Source of the DNA: Hirsutella rhossiliensis
Taxonomy: Eukaryota > Ascomycota > Sordariomycetes > Hypocreales > Ophiocordycipitaceae
Length of the DNA stretch: 64,000 bases
Assembly: GCF_020360975.1 (NCBI RefSeq)
Contig: NW_025408680.1
Span: 434,001 to 498,000 of the forward strand
Direction of reading: 5' to 3'
Shown here: piece by piece, positions 22,184 through 35,239 of the stretch
Layout of the letters: every line of letters starts with the position of its first letter
Numbering within the stretch: the first letter of the stretch is position 1
Notes under the pieces: model-generated
Told to the model about the DNA's origin: nothing
Database searches by the model: none
The model's input: the letters and a program-made list of their open reading frames with translations, nothing else
Translations under genes and position numbers: made by a program

Positions 22184-22559
22184 TTTAATAAATAAGATCG
22201 TACCCTTATAGATATTAGCCCGTTAAAAAGATAAGACCCTTAGTACTCCCTTTCTTACTTACTTTTAAGTATACTTAAAGGCTTTATAAAGACCTTAATT
22301 ATCTAATTAAGTATCTTCTTTAATTATAGTTAATTTAAATTTTTATTTTTCCCTTTTAAAGTAAAGGCCGTTAGTTACGCGACTTTAGTAAATATAAAGA
22401 GGTATAAAGTAAAGAAATCTCTAAGACTTATATTTATAACCTAAGGCCCTTAGAGCTATATATAGAACCGATAATTAAATAATTATATAGTTAATTACTC
22501 TATTAATCCTTAGCTATATACTACGCGTACTTTAAGTATATACCCTTATCCTTATTAAA
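22184..22559 (+). repeat. 5' LTR of Gypsy-2 copy 1
   Basis: The 376-bp LTR starts TTTAATAAA and ends CCTTATTAAA. It is followed by ACTAGTCTTTAAGGCG, which is shared with copy 2 after 56155 and so marks the start of the internal region. Confidence 0.9.
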
Positions 22560-23300
22560 ACTAGTCTTTAAGGCGTAAAAAACTTATTATTCCGTTTTAT
22601 TTATATAGCGATAAGTAGCTTTATAAAGCTAAGAATACTTAGAGGATAACGGTACTATTTAGAAAAAATAAAATCTAGGGATTTAATAATTAAAGTAGTA
22701 ACTACCTTAATAGCTAGAGTTAAGGACTTAATAAAGTAATAGACTTACTAAGAAATAAATAATTAGATAATACCTTTACTAGTAATAAAGGAAAAGTAAT
22801 AAGCTAATACTAAAAAACCCTAAGCTCTTATTATTAGCCCTATAACCCTTAATACTAGTAACTTAGTTAAGAAACTATAATCCTTATATAATACTTTAAA
22901 AGATATAAATAATAACGATAGCGTAATCTAAACCGTTCTAGAACCCTACTAAGACCTCTTACTTATATATATACTAATAATACTAATATAGGTATTAATA
23001 AAGGATACCTTAATAACCTTAACCTTAGCTCTCCTTTATATAGTAGTATATAAAGAACGCTTACCTCTTACTAATAAATAAGAAAGTAAGTAATAAAATA
23101 GTTATAATAAAATATCCTTTAACTTTAAAAACTTTAACTTTAAATTTTATAACCTTATAATCTATAGGTATATTATATTTAGAAACGCTAGCTATTAAGA
23201 GGGATTATTTAATCTTACTACTAGTAATATAAAGAAAATTAAAGTAAATATTAATAAGATTACTAATAGATTTAAAGATATACTTACTAGAAGCTAAGAT
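22560..23300 (+). pseudogene. gag: Gypsy-2 copy 1 gag, first part (RIP-mutated)
   Basis: The plus-strand reading matches the equivalent part of copy 2 (56156-56895) and continues at 29643 after Copia-1. Phrases such as INNQ and KEKQ and a Pro/Thr-rich stretch are visible between stops, consistent with a Gag N-terminal part. No open frame remains. Confidence 0.6.
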
Positions 23301-23786
23301 TCTCGTAAAGAGAGATACGAAAAGTATATAAAAATATATAAAGGTAAAATTAAAAGTAAGGGGTCGGATAGGTAGGGTAGAGAGATTTAATTCTTATAGG
23401 GGCAGTAATAAAGGTAGGGGAGTAATTATTATATTGCCTTAATTATCCCTCTTTCCTTTATCTAACGCCCCTCTTTATACCCGTCTAGTATCTTAATTAA
23501 TAAAGAAGATCCTACTTAAAGAAGCTATTAATATCCTTTCGACTACTAAGCTTTTTACCGGTTTTTTCCCCTCTTTTCTAGCCGTTGCCGGTATATCCGT
23601 CTTATCTTTCGCTACCTCTATAAGAAGCTATCGCTACTTCTACTTCCCCTTATACCCCTACCCTCCTTTCTATACCTCTTTTTAGCTCCTTCTTCCTTTT
23701 TCTATACCGGGTGTTTTTAGCTTCCTTAGTCCCTCTTACTAAGGGATATCTCTAAGAACTACGAAATTAAGCTACGCTTCGCGATA
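23301..23786 (-). repeat. 3' LTR of Copia-1
   Basis: The 486-bp LTR starts TCTCGTAAAG and ends TTCGCGATA in plus orientation; on the coding strand this is TGTCGCGAA...CTTCGCGAGA before RIP. Confidence 0.92.
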
Positions 23787-26700
23787 TACCCCCTTAGCTA
23801 TAGCCTGCCCTTATAGTAAGGGCATAGCTAATATAGCTTTAGGCTAGTAAGCGTATAGAGGAGGTTCTTAGCTCTATACTTCTCCCTTTACTTAAGGAAA
23901 GCAGGGGCCCTTTTAGGTCCCTAGGCTCTTTTAGACCTACTTAAGGAAAAGGGGCCTTAAAGAGGGGAAAGTCCTATAAGAAAGGGGGCCTTCTTAGAAG
24001 GGAAAAACCTAATTAAAATAGGGGGCCCTTTAAAGGGAAAAACCTCTTCCCTTTCTTTAGCTATAGACGTTACCTTCTTATACGTGCTATTAGCTCTTCT
24101 TATAGACTCTTAAGGCGGGCCTCTAAAGACAGCTTCTCTCGAACGTCTTCTAGCTTAATTTACTATAAAAAGACAGCTAGCTTCTACTTCGGTAGGGGCT
24201 TTATAAGACCGTTGGCTTTTATTAATACTATTAGAACCTAATAGATAGAAATAAGTCCCCTTTAGACCTCTTAGCGTAACTAATACTAGTAAATATTAAT
24301 ATACCGTAGCTAGGTCGATAACTTACTATTTTTTATAAGAATTCGTATAGTCTACGTATTATTATATTCTATAGCTAATAAGGTCGGAATTTATAGTTAT
24401 AGAGATATTAGTAGCTAGCTAAGGAAAATCGCTTCTTTTAACGCTTCTAAAGGAGCTAGTAGCTCTACCTCCGTACTAGAAGTCGTAACGGTAGCTTACT
24501 TCGAAGCTCTCTAAGTAATAGTTCTTTTAAAAAGGGATATAATATACCCTTATAAGCTCTTTCTATCTAAGGAATTATCCGTAAAGGACGAATCGCTCGA
24601 ATAAAAGAAGATATCGGTAGCTTATTTCCTTTCCTACCCTCCTAGGCGTAGACTATATAATCTCGTTAAATAGAGATAAAGGATAGCTCTATCTACTACT
24701 TCTTAATACTTAGGGCTAGGATTCTAGTTATACCTAGCTAGCCGGGAGACCGTAAAAGAGATATCCGGTCTAGTAGAAATAGCTAAAAAAAAGTAAGGAG
24801 CCTACCTTTTATTAATATTAGTATTTCTCTTGCTCCCTAGCTTAAAAGGACGGATTAGGTAAAAGCTCTTTATTTAATATAGGCGTAGAGGGAAGCTTCT
24901 TATTAAGGGAATTCGGGAGGAATTTATAAGCGACCTTATCGATATAGGCGTCTTAGGTAAGCTAGATAGTCCGTTAGGACCTATTCTAAAGGATTCGTAT
25001 CCCTAGGAACTACTTTAGCTCCCTAAGCCTAGTTATCTTATACCTTTATTATAGGCCTTATATAGCCTCCCTAGTAGCAGCTTCTTCCTCTTTTAGGTAG
25101 GCCTAGATAATATCGTCGACGTAGAAGAAGACCGTGATTTTACCCTTCTATATTATATACGGTTCCTAAGGGACTTTCTTAAAGCCTAGGGCTTTAAGGG
25201 AACCTATTAAATACTATTACTAAAGAAGGGGTAATCTTCGTAGTCCGTATAGAGCTTTCCTAAGCTATAGAACCTTTCCTAGTTATTAGAAACTAGGAGG
25301 AAGTCGTATATAAATAACTTCTTCTTCCTTAAGAGGGCAGTTAACGAAGGCGTTAACTATATCTATCTAATCGAGCTCGAGGTCGAATTCTACTACTATA
25401 GCTATAAGGGTCTAAAAAGACATCCCTACTAAGGTAGTTGCCCTAGTAGGTAGATCCCCCTTTTCCTATTAATTCCTATAGATAACTAGCTAGGCTTTAT
25501 ACTTTTAAAAGAAGCTATGTTTATTAGTCTTATAGATAAAGACCTACTTATAGCTAAGGACCTATTTTCCTCTTACCTTTTCCTTAAGGACCTCTTCGAA
25601 AGACCTTATCTCTTTATATAAGGCTAGGTAGTCTTTCTAGGCCTAGAAAAACTAGTCTCTAAAGGAGTATCTTTCTAGCTACTTCTAGTTTACTAGTAGG
25701 TCCGGGAGGTCTCTTTTATATACCTTCCTTGCTAATAGTAGCTTAAAAAGCTAGCTTACTATAAACGCTCTATAGGAACCGTCTTTTATTAGCGTTAGGT
25801 AGAAGTCGGAAAAACGATTAAAATAGGAGAGAGGTTAGTCTTCTTTAGTATCTATATCGGGCCCTATACCTTCCTTTGTTTTTCGAAGTAGGGATAAAAA
25901 GGCAGCCGGGTAATCCTTTAAGAGAGGTGCCTTTCCTACCCCCTTAAGGGTTAAGACGGGAAGACTAACTAAAAAAGCTGCTTCTAGATCTTCTTCTTAC
26001 GTAGGAGGAGGCGTAGGTAGGTAGGCGTATTCTAGCTCTACTGCTTTCCTATAATCTCCTTCTTTATCTAGATTATCTAATCTAGTAGCTTTCTCTTCTT
26101 CGAAGTTAGCGTTATCCTCGACTACTTCGACGTTAGTTTCTTCTTCCGTTTCCTTATCTAGGACCTCTTCTTAAGACTATTAGGAAGGGGGGATTTAAAT
26201 CTTCTAAATTAGCTAACGTTAAGAGAGTAAGAGGGGCTATTAATCCCTCTTTCTATTAAAGAAGCTAGATTCGTCGAAAATCATATCCTTAATCGTAATA
26301 ACCTTCTATAGAAGAGGAATCTAAATCCGGAAGATATTTATAGAATTATAGCCGATAAGGTAACTAATAAAGGCTCTAAGATTAAGCTTTCTTTTCTTCT
26401 TCCTTTTTAGCTATATATCGGTAGTTATTGCGTATACCTTATAGCTATAGGTATAAAGGTAGGCTAGCGAGGCCCTCTTCTTTATAAAGAGCTCGAGGGG
26501 GGATTTCTAATCTATTCCTTAGTTTAGTTCCCTAGGGTCCTTAGGGTCCCTAGGGGTCCGGTTCCGAAGGTAATAAGCGGTTTTAACGACTTCCCTCTAA
26601 AGGTTATATAGAAGCTTTATAGTAAGTCTTATTATACGGGCTCTTTTTATTATAGCACCCCCTAATCTTTCTGCCCCTCCGTTTTAGGCCTAGGTATTCG

Positions 26701-29151
26701 GTGCTAATATAAGGGGTAAAATGCCCCTTTTTCGAAGCTAATTTAAGATATCCTTTATAAATAGCTCTCTATTAGACCGTATCTTCTTTACCTCGTAGCT
26801 AAAGTAGGATTTTATCTAGTTAACGAAGTCCTAAAAGGTAGACTAGTTATACTTACTTAGGTAGGTCTATAAGAAATAGGGGAAAACTATCCCTAAAAAA
26901 GCGTCTATAAAAAACATTACCCTAACGAAGCTTTCCTAGTCCCTAGAGACGTCGGTTTAGTCGACCTAAATTTCCTTATATAGCTAGTCCGGCCGTATTA
27001 GGGTCCTTCTAGAAATTCGTCTCTTAGTCTTTCCTTAGCCGTAGTATTTATATTCGACGGTCTTTAGGCCCCTTATTCGTACGCCCTATTATTAGCCTAG
27101 CTTATGCAAAGCTAGGGGGCCCGGGTAACTAAGTCGTGCGTACTAAAGAATGCCGTCTCCTTAGGCTGCTAAAAGAGGGTCCTTTATAGTAGACCTATTC
27201 CTCTTAGTAGGGAAAGCTAACTTCTTAAGTAGTTCCTTCCTATAAATAGGTTAGAATTCGAGAATAAATTAACCGAATTTCTCCTCGATAAGCTTAATAG
27301 TCTAATTCTTTTAGACTAGCCTCGTAGGCTTAGACGTTATATCCTAGAAGATTCCTTCCTCTTAAAGAAGGTAGAAGGAAATTAAGCTCGTTAAAAATCG
27401 AGGGTAAAATACTACCCTTTTTCGCCGAAGAATTTATATAGACCTATTAGGTAATTTCATCGTAAAATTCACCCTTCTATACCCCTCTATCTATACGGTT
27501 AATTCCCCGGTAATAAGGTATTCCCTCTATACCTTCTTAAAGGACCGGAATCGTAAGAGTATATTATAGATATTAAGGGAAGTACTAGAGTCGAGGATAG
27601 CTGATTTTCGTAGGGGATAATCGGAGGGCTCTAACGGTTAGTCTTAGCCTTATTAATCTATAGGGAAGATAAAGGCCGGATTTACTATACTAACGATTTT
27701 TCCTTAAATTTACGGCTTAAATAAGGGCAGCAGCGTTATTAGTTACTATTTCTTAGTAACCCGAATCTCGTCTATCTTCTTCTATAACGATAGGTCCTCC
27801 TTAAGAGACTATTATACTATTTCTTATAGCTTCTTTAAAGGGTTAACTCCTTTAAGTCGGTTTTCCTCGAAGACCTACTAGTAGTCTTCTAGCCGATAGG
27901 GCTTTTTATATGCTTAGTAGGTAGGTCGATTCCTCCTCGTACGTTATTTCTTCGAGGAATCCTCGTCCCGATCCGGAAGGTCTACTTAAAAACCTCCCCT
28001 TTTTACCCCTTATTGCTAATTTTAACGAAGAGGTTCGATTTCGATTAGTTCCTTAATTTTTCGACTAACGGACTAAAAGGTCTATTAGGGGATTAGTCGG
28101 GCCGGTCTAACTAACGGGACCGGGGCCGGGCCCGGAGTAAGATACGAAGCCGGGGCTAGGACTAGGGCAGCCGTTAAAGACGGGGTTAAGGCTCTCGAGG
28201 GAGGAGGAGCCGAAGGAGCAATAGCCGTAGCAGCAGCAGCGTAGGCCGTAGCAATAGGGGCTGCAGCAGCTATAGGTCGAGCTATCTAGGTCGAGTGCTA
28301 GCTATAAAGGAATAAGACTGCTTACTATTATACTCTAGCAGCCTCTTCGTCTAGTTCCCGGCTAGCCTCTTAAAAGATAGTTAAGTAACCGTTACTAATA
28401 GGCTTTATTAGTAGAGATATATCCTATAGCTACTAGCCGGAAAGAGCTTTTATTAGGAAGTATTAGTTAGCTTCCTCGAGGATTTCTTCCTACTTAGCTA
28501 GCTACGAAGAAGCTAGTAGGTTCCTAGTAGAAAAGGCTCCTAGATATACCGTATAGGTCTTCTTAATACGGTTAGTTATATAGCCCCTTAAGGGAGCTAT
28601 CGAGGTCTTAAGCTTTAAAAGCTACTGCTTAGGAGTCTCTTCCCCTTAAAGAGAGATTAGCTTTACGGCACTAACGGATTCCGTTATCGCCGTACGAGTA
28701 GTAGTTAGTAGCTTTATCTCGTAAAGGTATTCCTTTCGATAACTTTCGTAGTTACCTAAGGCAGCAGAAAACGCTCTCTATTATATAGAGGTTAGCTCGG
28801 AGAAGAGGGTAGCTCCCTTTATAAAGTCCGTTGCCCTAGGATAAAGAGGGGGCTCGAGAGGGTCCTACTTATTAGAGAAGACTAAATTATAGATAGTTCT
28901 ATCTATACGAGCCCGTAGCTCCTTTACCTACTTATCCTAATCTTAGGGCTCTATAAGAATCGTCTTATAGACCGTAGGGATAGTAGAGGAGTCGGTTTTC
29001 GTTATCGTTACGGAAGTAGGGGGGTAGAAAAGTCGGTTAAAAATCGGCTTTTTTAGTAAGAGGGGTAAAAGGAAGCTATAAAGGATATAAGAAAGGTGCC
29101 TTTTATAGTAGCTAGAAGGTATAAGAATACTATTCCTCCCGGGCTTATAAC
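23787..29151 (-). pseudogene. Copia-1 gag-pol (RIP-mutated)
   Basis: The minus strand follows the Copia-2 polyprotein: gag about 29000-28000, integrase about 27100-26350, RT about 25800-25000, RNase H about 24700-24100. Many Trp, Gln and Arg codons are stops and Cys and His ligands are lost. Integrase precedes RT, which defines the Ty1/Copia order. Confidence 0.85.
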
Positions 29152-29637
29152 TCTCGCGAAGAGAGATACGAGAAGTATATAAAAATATATAAAGGTAAAA
29201 TTAAAAGTAAGGGGTCGGATAGGTAGGGCAGAGAGATTTGATTCTTATAGGGGCAGTAATAAAGGTAGGGGAGTAATTATTATATTGCTTTAATTATCCT
29301 TCTTTCTTCTATCTAACGCCCCTCTTTATACCCGTCTAGCATCTTAATTAATAAAGAAGATCCTGCTTAAAGAAGCTACTAATATCCTTTCGACTACCGA
29401 GCTTTTTGCTGGTTTTTTCCCCTCTTTTCTAGCCGTTGCTAGCATATCCGTCTTATCTTTCGCTACCTCTATAGGAAGCTATCGCTACTTCTGCTTCCCC
29501 TTATACCCCTACCCTCCTTTCTATACCTCTTTTTAGCTCCTTCTTCCTTCTTCTATACCGGGTGTTTTTAGCTTCCTTAGTCCTTCTTACTAAGGGATAT
29601 CTCTAAGAACTATAAAATTAGGCCACGCTTCGCGATA
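29152..29637 (-). repeat. 5' LTR of Copia-1
   Basis: The 486-bp partner of 23301-23786, ending TTCGCGATA, then AAGAT target duplication. Confidence 0.92.
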
Positions 29638-29642
29638 AAGAT

Positions 29643-31957
29643 AACCTTATAAGAAGACTCCGCTAATTATAACTCTTACTTATTAGTAAATTTAACGGTA
29701 AAAATATAACTAAATTCCTTAAAAAGTTTAAATAAGAGATATATATTAACTATATCTATAATAAGGATAAAATAGACTAGCTTAAAGTCTATATCTTCTT
29801 TATATAAGCCCTTATTATTAAATTTCTTATAGATAGACTTACCTAAGAAAAAGTAAAGAAAAGACTCCTTTAATACTACTATATATATAATACTAAATAA
29901 CTAGAAACTACTAACGACCGCTTAAACTATTATAATACTAAAAAGCCTAAGACTATTATAGAAGTAATAAAATAGCTTAGTCTCTACTTATACCTATAGC
30001 GTAAGGTATAACCTAATAGCTAGGAAGAATCTATAGTTTAGTTATACTTTATCTACTATATAATACTAAAGGAGCTTATTATTAATATTATAAAGAGAAA
30101 TAAGAAGATATTTAAAGTTATCTTAAAACTCTTATATAAAAGCCTTATCTATATAATTAATAACTACTTAGTACCTTACTAAGATATTAAGTAATAAGAT
30201 ATAGTATCTAAAGTTTATAATTAAAAGCTTAAGAACCTAAAGAAAGACTAGCTCTTTAGGGAAATTAGTAAAGTAATAAAAGAAGCTAAATTTAATAAAG
30301 GTAAAGAAAAACTTCTTAAAGAGTTAAAGAAAATAAATAAGAAACTTAGATAGCCTATAAAGGAGATCTTAGACCTAATAAAAGCCTTTAAAGATATAAA
30401 GATTAACCTTACTCGCTAGTAAGAGTAGATATTTAACTAGCTTAATAAGGAATAAAAACGTATTAGTAGTAAAGGCTACTCTTTAAGTCGTAAATAAAGA
30501 GGTAGCGTAAATACTATCGGATTTTACTACCTATTTAATTAATATATATAGTTTTAAGTTAATACTTTTAACTAGCTCAAGAGATACTTTTATTATAGTA
30601 AAGAAAGATACTACCTTAATAAGTATAAGGTATACTCTTAGGATTATAAGATTAGATTTATAATATATAAAGTAGTAAATAGGACTTTTTACCTTAAAAG
30701 AAAAGATAATAAAAGCGTAATTCCCTTAGTACTTATTAATAGGTTTTCTTAAATAAGTATATATATTTAAAGGCTTATTATATACTAAGTAGATATATAG
30801 CTAGACTCCTTTATATTACTACTTATAAAATAGGTTAAAGCTATAATTATACTATCTTACTTAAATTAAGCTATTAGTAAAAGAGAATCCGGTTTCTTAA
30901 ACTAGTTTTAAAGATATAGAAGCCTATATAAATAAAAGCTAAGGAATCTAAAAGTAAGTAATATAAGAAAAGAAGTAAGAAAGATATCGGTTATTATAAT
31001 TATAGATAATATATAATAAAGCGATATATATAATTAGATAATCTATATAACTATAATAGGGATTAATACTTATAAGGGGAAAAGATAAAGAGTTAAAGAA
31101 GATATAAAGGAAATCGAGATAATAAAAATAGTAAAAACTAGCCTAAAGTTTATCCTTATATACTATAGATATAGAGTAAATCTAAATAAGAAGTTTAATA
31201 GACTTATAAATAAAATCGTTAGAGAAATTATATATAAAAGAATCTTTATCCCTTTAAATTACTTAATTAACTTTATTCCCTAACTAAGTAAGAGACTTAA
31301 TATAAGATATATAGATATAGCTTAAGGTATAGAAAATACTAAGTTCTAAACCTTAGAGAAAGTAAAGAGTAATATAAGACCTTATAAAGCTATAATAATA
31401 GTTATAAAAGTAGCTAAAGATAATATAAAGAGTAGTTTACTCCTTCTTAAATATTTATAAGGAAAACTCTTAGTAGCTTTAGTATAAGTTAAAGAATAAA
31501 ATAAAGAATACTAGGTCGAGCTAATTAAGCTTACTTACCTTACTTATAAAGAATCGGATTATAAGTACCTTAAAGTCTAATAAGTATTAAAGGAAGTAAG
31601 GTTTATAACTAATATAATTAATATAACGTAACTAGCTTAAGGACTATTTAATTAATAAACTCTAAAGGTAATAAAACTAAAGAAAGATAAATTTATTATA
31701 TAGGAAGTAGTACTTTTAATAAGATACTAAGAAATAACTTTAAAAGACCTTATAGTAATTCCTATAATATATATAAATATAGTCCTTATACCTTTCCGCT
31801 CGCTTAAGTATATATAAGATCTACCTTATATTTAAGTATAGCTTAGTAGCTAGAAAGCTAAAGTTCTAAGCGCCTTAATTAATACTAGGTTTAAAGGAAA
31901 TATTATTACTAAAAGATATATAAACGTATATAGGCTTAAAATCCTATTAATAAGAGT
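29643..31957 (+). pseudogene. Gypsy-2 copy 1 gag C-terminus, zinc knuckle and protease (RIP-mutated)
   Basis: This continues gag after Copia-1. A zinc knuckle at 30585-30626 reads Y-X2-Y-X4-Y-X4-Y, the RIP form of CX2CX4HX4C. At about 31875-31900 the reading ALINTRFKGNII matches the aspartic protease active site, where DTG has become Asn-Thr-Arg by two G-to-A changes. 29643-30440 and 30441-31390 align with copy 2 at 56890-57703 and 58411-59353. The segment is then cut by the solo Copia LTR. Confidence 0.75.
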
Positions 31958-31962
31958 ATTAA

Positions 31963-32434
31963 TGTCGCGAAGCGTGGCCTGATTTCGCAGTTCTCGGAGA
32001 TATCCCTTGGCACGAGGGACCTAGGAAGCTGAAAAACAGGTTTTAAGGAAGGAGCTGAAAAGAGGTGCAGAAAGGAGGGTGGGGGCATGAGGGGAAGCAG
32101 AAGTGGCGATGGCTTCCTATGGAGGTGGCGAGAGATAAGACGGATATGCCGGCAACGGCTGCAAAGGAAGGAAAACCGGCAAAAGCTCGGTAGTCGAAAG
32201 GACATTAGTGGCTTCTTTAAGCAGGATCTTCTTTGTTAATTGAGATACTAGAAGGGTATAAAGAGGGCGTTGGATAGAGGAAAGAAGGAAAATTAAGGCA
32301 ATACAACAATCACTCCCCTACTGCAATTGCTGCCCCCGCAAGATTCAAACATCTCTGCCCTACCTGTCCGACCCCTTACTTCCAATTTCACCTTCGTGCA
32401 TTTTCATGCACTTCTCGCATCTCTCTTCGCGAGA
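31963..32434 (+). repeat. Solo LTR of the Copia family, plus orientation, almost free of RIP
   Basis: The 472-bp sequence is the reverse complement of the Copia LTRs at 46499-46975 and 52360-52835. It runs from TGTCGCGAAG to CTTCGCGAGA and is flanked by ATTAA on both sides (31958-31962 and 32435-32439). CpA and TpG are common here while the flanking Gypsy-2 DNA has almost none. It is oriented opposite to Copia-1, -2 and -3. Confidence 0.95.
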
Positions 32435-32439
32435 ATTAA

Positions 32440-32806
32440 CGATAGCGTATACTAGGTCCCTTATAAATATAGTTAGGGAGGTAGAGACTAATCTCTATTT
32501 AAGTATAGCTTAGATATTAATCTATCTTTATATTATACTAGATAAAGTCTTAGTCCCCTTTATCCTAAGTATACTATTTATTAAAGCCGCGTATATATTA
32601 TTTAATTATTCCTTAAGGAATATCGATATATAAGTTAAATATTAAATTAGTATTATCTAAGTAGTTATACTAGCGGTAAGAGCTATTAAATAAGAGCTTC
32701 TAAACGAGGTCGATATAGTAAAATCCTTTTAAACTATAACCTTAATAGTTAATAAAGATATATATAAAAGACTAAAGCTTAAGGAGACTATATAGGAAAT
32801 AGCTAC
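32440..32806 (+). pseudogene. Gypsy-2 copy 1 pol, spacer between protease and RT
   Basis: The 370 bp continue Gypsy-2 between the solo Copia LTR and the hAT element. The plus strand gives a protein-like reading with RIP stops, and it is continuous with 35265 onward once the hAT element is removed. No named motif is visible. Confidence 0.5.
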
Positions 32807-32814
32807 CTAGCTCC

Positions 32815-32831
32815 CAGGGTGGTTTTCCATA
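32815..32831 (+). repeat. hAT left terminal inverted repeat
   Basis: The 17 bp CAGGGTGGTTTTCCATA match the right end perfectly in inverse orientation. CAGGG-type ends are usual in hAT elements. Confidence 0.97.
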
Positions 32832-33089
32832 CCCAAGTATGGAAATACCCTTTCCATACTATGGCATGGACAGGGTATGGATATGGATCCATAGTATTTC
32901 AATGCTCAGTCAATAATTGGCCAAATTGCGCCACTGACCGGGACCCCTACAGCGCCATTGTCCAGGGTCTGAGGGCCTTGAACCCCTAATTCCCACACAA
33001 ACACAAATCGCTTTCCCCACCACTTTGATTGCAGCCATTGTCCCCAGACGAACCCGTACAGCAATTCAGTTACCACTAACTTTCGAAAA

Positions 33090-34965
33090 CATCTGGAGGG
33101 TAAGCACGATATTCGAGTCGTGGAAGATTTGACCCCTCTTCAATCATCCATCTTTGAGGGTTTGAGCAACTCTACCAGCAAGCACGGGAATTGGGCCACA
33201 CAACGGAGATTGAGTCGGAGGTCTTCAAACGCTACCTGGACCAAGACAAGATAAACAAAGCCTTAGCTTGGCTGATCGTCGCACGAAACCTTCCTTATCG
33301 AATTGTCGAATCCCGCGAATTTCACCTCTTCATTTCGACCTTGAACCCGGTCGCGAAGGACCATCTCCCTTCCGCCCACTCGACTATTCCACGAATTATC
33401 GACAATCATTTCCAGTCGGCCAAGGATATCGTGCGAATGAAGCTCCAGTCAGCAAAATCCAAGGTTCACCTCTCGCTTGACATTTGGACGTCCCCCAATC
33501 GGCTCCTTCTTCTCGGAGTTTGCTCCCACTTTGTTGACCACGCACAAGAAGCACGACGGAAAGCTCTCCTTGCACTTCGGCCTGTGGCGAACCATTCCGG
33601 GAGGAGCAATTCGTTACACTTCTTCCCATCTTGCGGGACTTTGGTATTCTGCGACGCCTTGGAAGCATCGTTGGGGATAATTCGAGCACGAATGACACCC
33701 TCTGCCGGGCAGTGAGCACGTATCTCAAGGAAGAGGGCGTCAAATGGGATCCTGAAGTTCACCGCCTCCGATGCCTAGGCCACGTTATCAACTTGGCAGT
33801 TCAAGCTTTCCTGTTCCAGAATTCTATTGACTTGAAAGAGGGCGAAATATGCGAAGACGCAGATGACCTGGCAAAGTTCAAAGGCAGCGCACCGAATTTC
33901 GCCGCCTTGGACCACTTGGTAAGCTCCACAACCTGGTTGTCAACATCCGGAGTTCATCAGGACGCAGTGGAGAGTTTATGGAACTCGCTGAGAGGGCATT
34001 CCACTTGACAATCGTACGAGGTGGAATAGCTGGTATCAGATGCTGCATGTTGCCACTCAGCAGGAAACTGCCAGCGCTCTGGACACCTACACCAAGAATC
34101 ATTTCGAAGATCTTTCTGCGGATTTTCTATTGCCGGAAGATTGGGCCCGGCTCCGAATAATTGAGAAGATCCTTCAACCGTTCGCCCGAGCGACATTAGC
34201 AACACAAGGGGATCATGCGACCCTGGACAAAGTGCTCTTCACGATGGACGTCTTGATCCGATGCTTTGATGAAGCCCTGGTACCATGCCTTCCATTCCTC
34301 TGATCTCCTTGTGCAAGCGCTGAGATGGTGCAATAGGTCACGTACAAATCAGACACCGAGCTGTCCTTTAGGATCAAACGAGGGTGGGAAGTCTTTGACA
34401 AATATTATAGCAAGACAGAAGCATCGCCCTATTATGCAGCTGCCTTGATCCTTCATCCCAGCTATCGCACAACATACATCCAGGCAAATTGGAAGAAGAA
34501 GTGGCAAAACCTGCGTTCAAACAGGTCAAAGACCTTTGGCTCACATACCGAGACACTGTGGATGGCTCCTCTCGCAACATTTACTAGATGACGATGATGA
34601 CGAGGACCTTGACGCGTTTGATCGCATTTCAAGGAACCTGCAGAATTGCACTCGACCGTCAAGCCAGGACGAGTACGAAGATTACATTTCATGTGATCCG
34701 TACGACATTACGCCGACGACGGCCTTGTCATGGTGGCTTCAAGAGCAACAGAGAAAACGATGGCCCAAGCTATCACAAATGGCCATAGACATCCTATCAA
34801 TGCCGGCGATGAGTGATGAACCTGAGCGGGTGTTCTCAGGGCGCGTCGCACAATCTCATGGGAAAGAGCCCAATTGGACGCGAAACAAGTCGAAAAGGGA
34901 GAATGTTTAAAGCATTGGCTCAAGAACGATATCTTGCAAGGGCCGAGGGTGGTGGCGGGTCCCCA
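33090..34965 (+). pseudogene. hAT transposase, broken by frameshifts
   Basis: Plus-strand pieces in changing frames form one hAT transposase: about 33158-33600 (frame of 33191; holds SLDIWTSPN, the first catalytic Asp region), 33600-34000 (frame of 33631; DNSSTND, second Asp region, then a CLGHVINLAVQ phrase), 34010-34303 (RWNSWYQM), about 34345-34520 (YYAAALILHP), and 34536-34840 (WWLQEQQ, then MSDEPERVFSG, the dimerisation domain with the catalytic Glu). After 34840 the frame changes again within the C-terminal dimerisation segment (ISWERAQLD). At least five frame changes are needed, plus one near 33155. They are small indels, not RIP stops. The N-terminal BED finger is not clear. It is not functional as read. 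Confidence 0.88.
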
Positions 34966-35239
34966 GATTTTGGGTAAAATCCTGGCTCAACTTCTACGCC
35001 TGTTTCCTGCAAAAGGAGCAAATTTCTGCTTGGCATCCCCTTGACCGGTCGTCTGTCATTACGTTCACGTTAACTGTTCCTTGATTTTTCATTGATTCAT
35101 GTCGTGTTTGGCACGTTTTGCCGAGACCATATAGGTGAGCTGTTGCGGGATGCGCACGGACCAAGAATGGAAAGGTGTATTGCAATACTTGCAATAAATG
35201 TGGGGCGATACTCCAGTATGGATTGCACACCTTTCCATA

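Larger units (their letters stand above)
23301..29637 (-). mobile_element. Copia-1 (Ty1/Copia), full length, heavily RIP-mutated
   Basis: Two 486-bp LTRs (23301-23786 and 29152-29637) and the 5-bp duplication AAGAT (23296-23300 and 29638-29642) bound a 6337-bp element, exactly the length of Copia-2. It aligns with Copia-2 along its whole length and codes on the minus strand in the order gag, integrase, RT, RNase H. The RT box Tyr-Val-Asp-Asp appears at about 25100-25120. It sits within Gypsy-2 gag. RIP is heavier than in Copia-2 (for example GCTCATAAC became GCTTATAAC beside the 5' LTR). Confidence 0.93.

Noticed and set aside
31936..32205. Minus-strand 89-codon open frame
   Set aside because: It overlaps the left edge of the solo Copia LTR. 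LTRs of this family do not code, and the frame crosses the insertion junction.
33396..33762. Minus-strand open frames inside the hAT element
   Set aside because: They are shadows of the transposase on the plus strand, which carries the recognisable hAT motifs.
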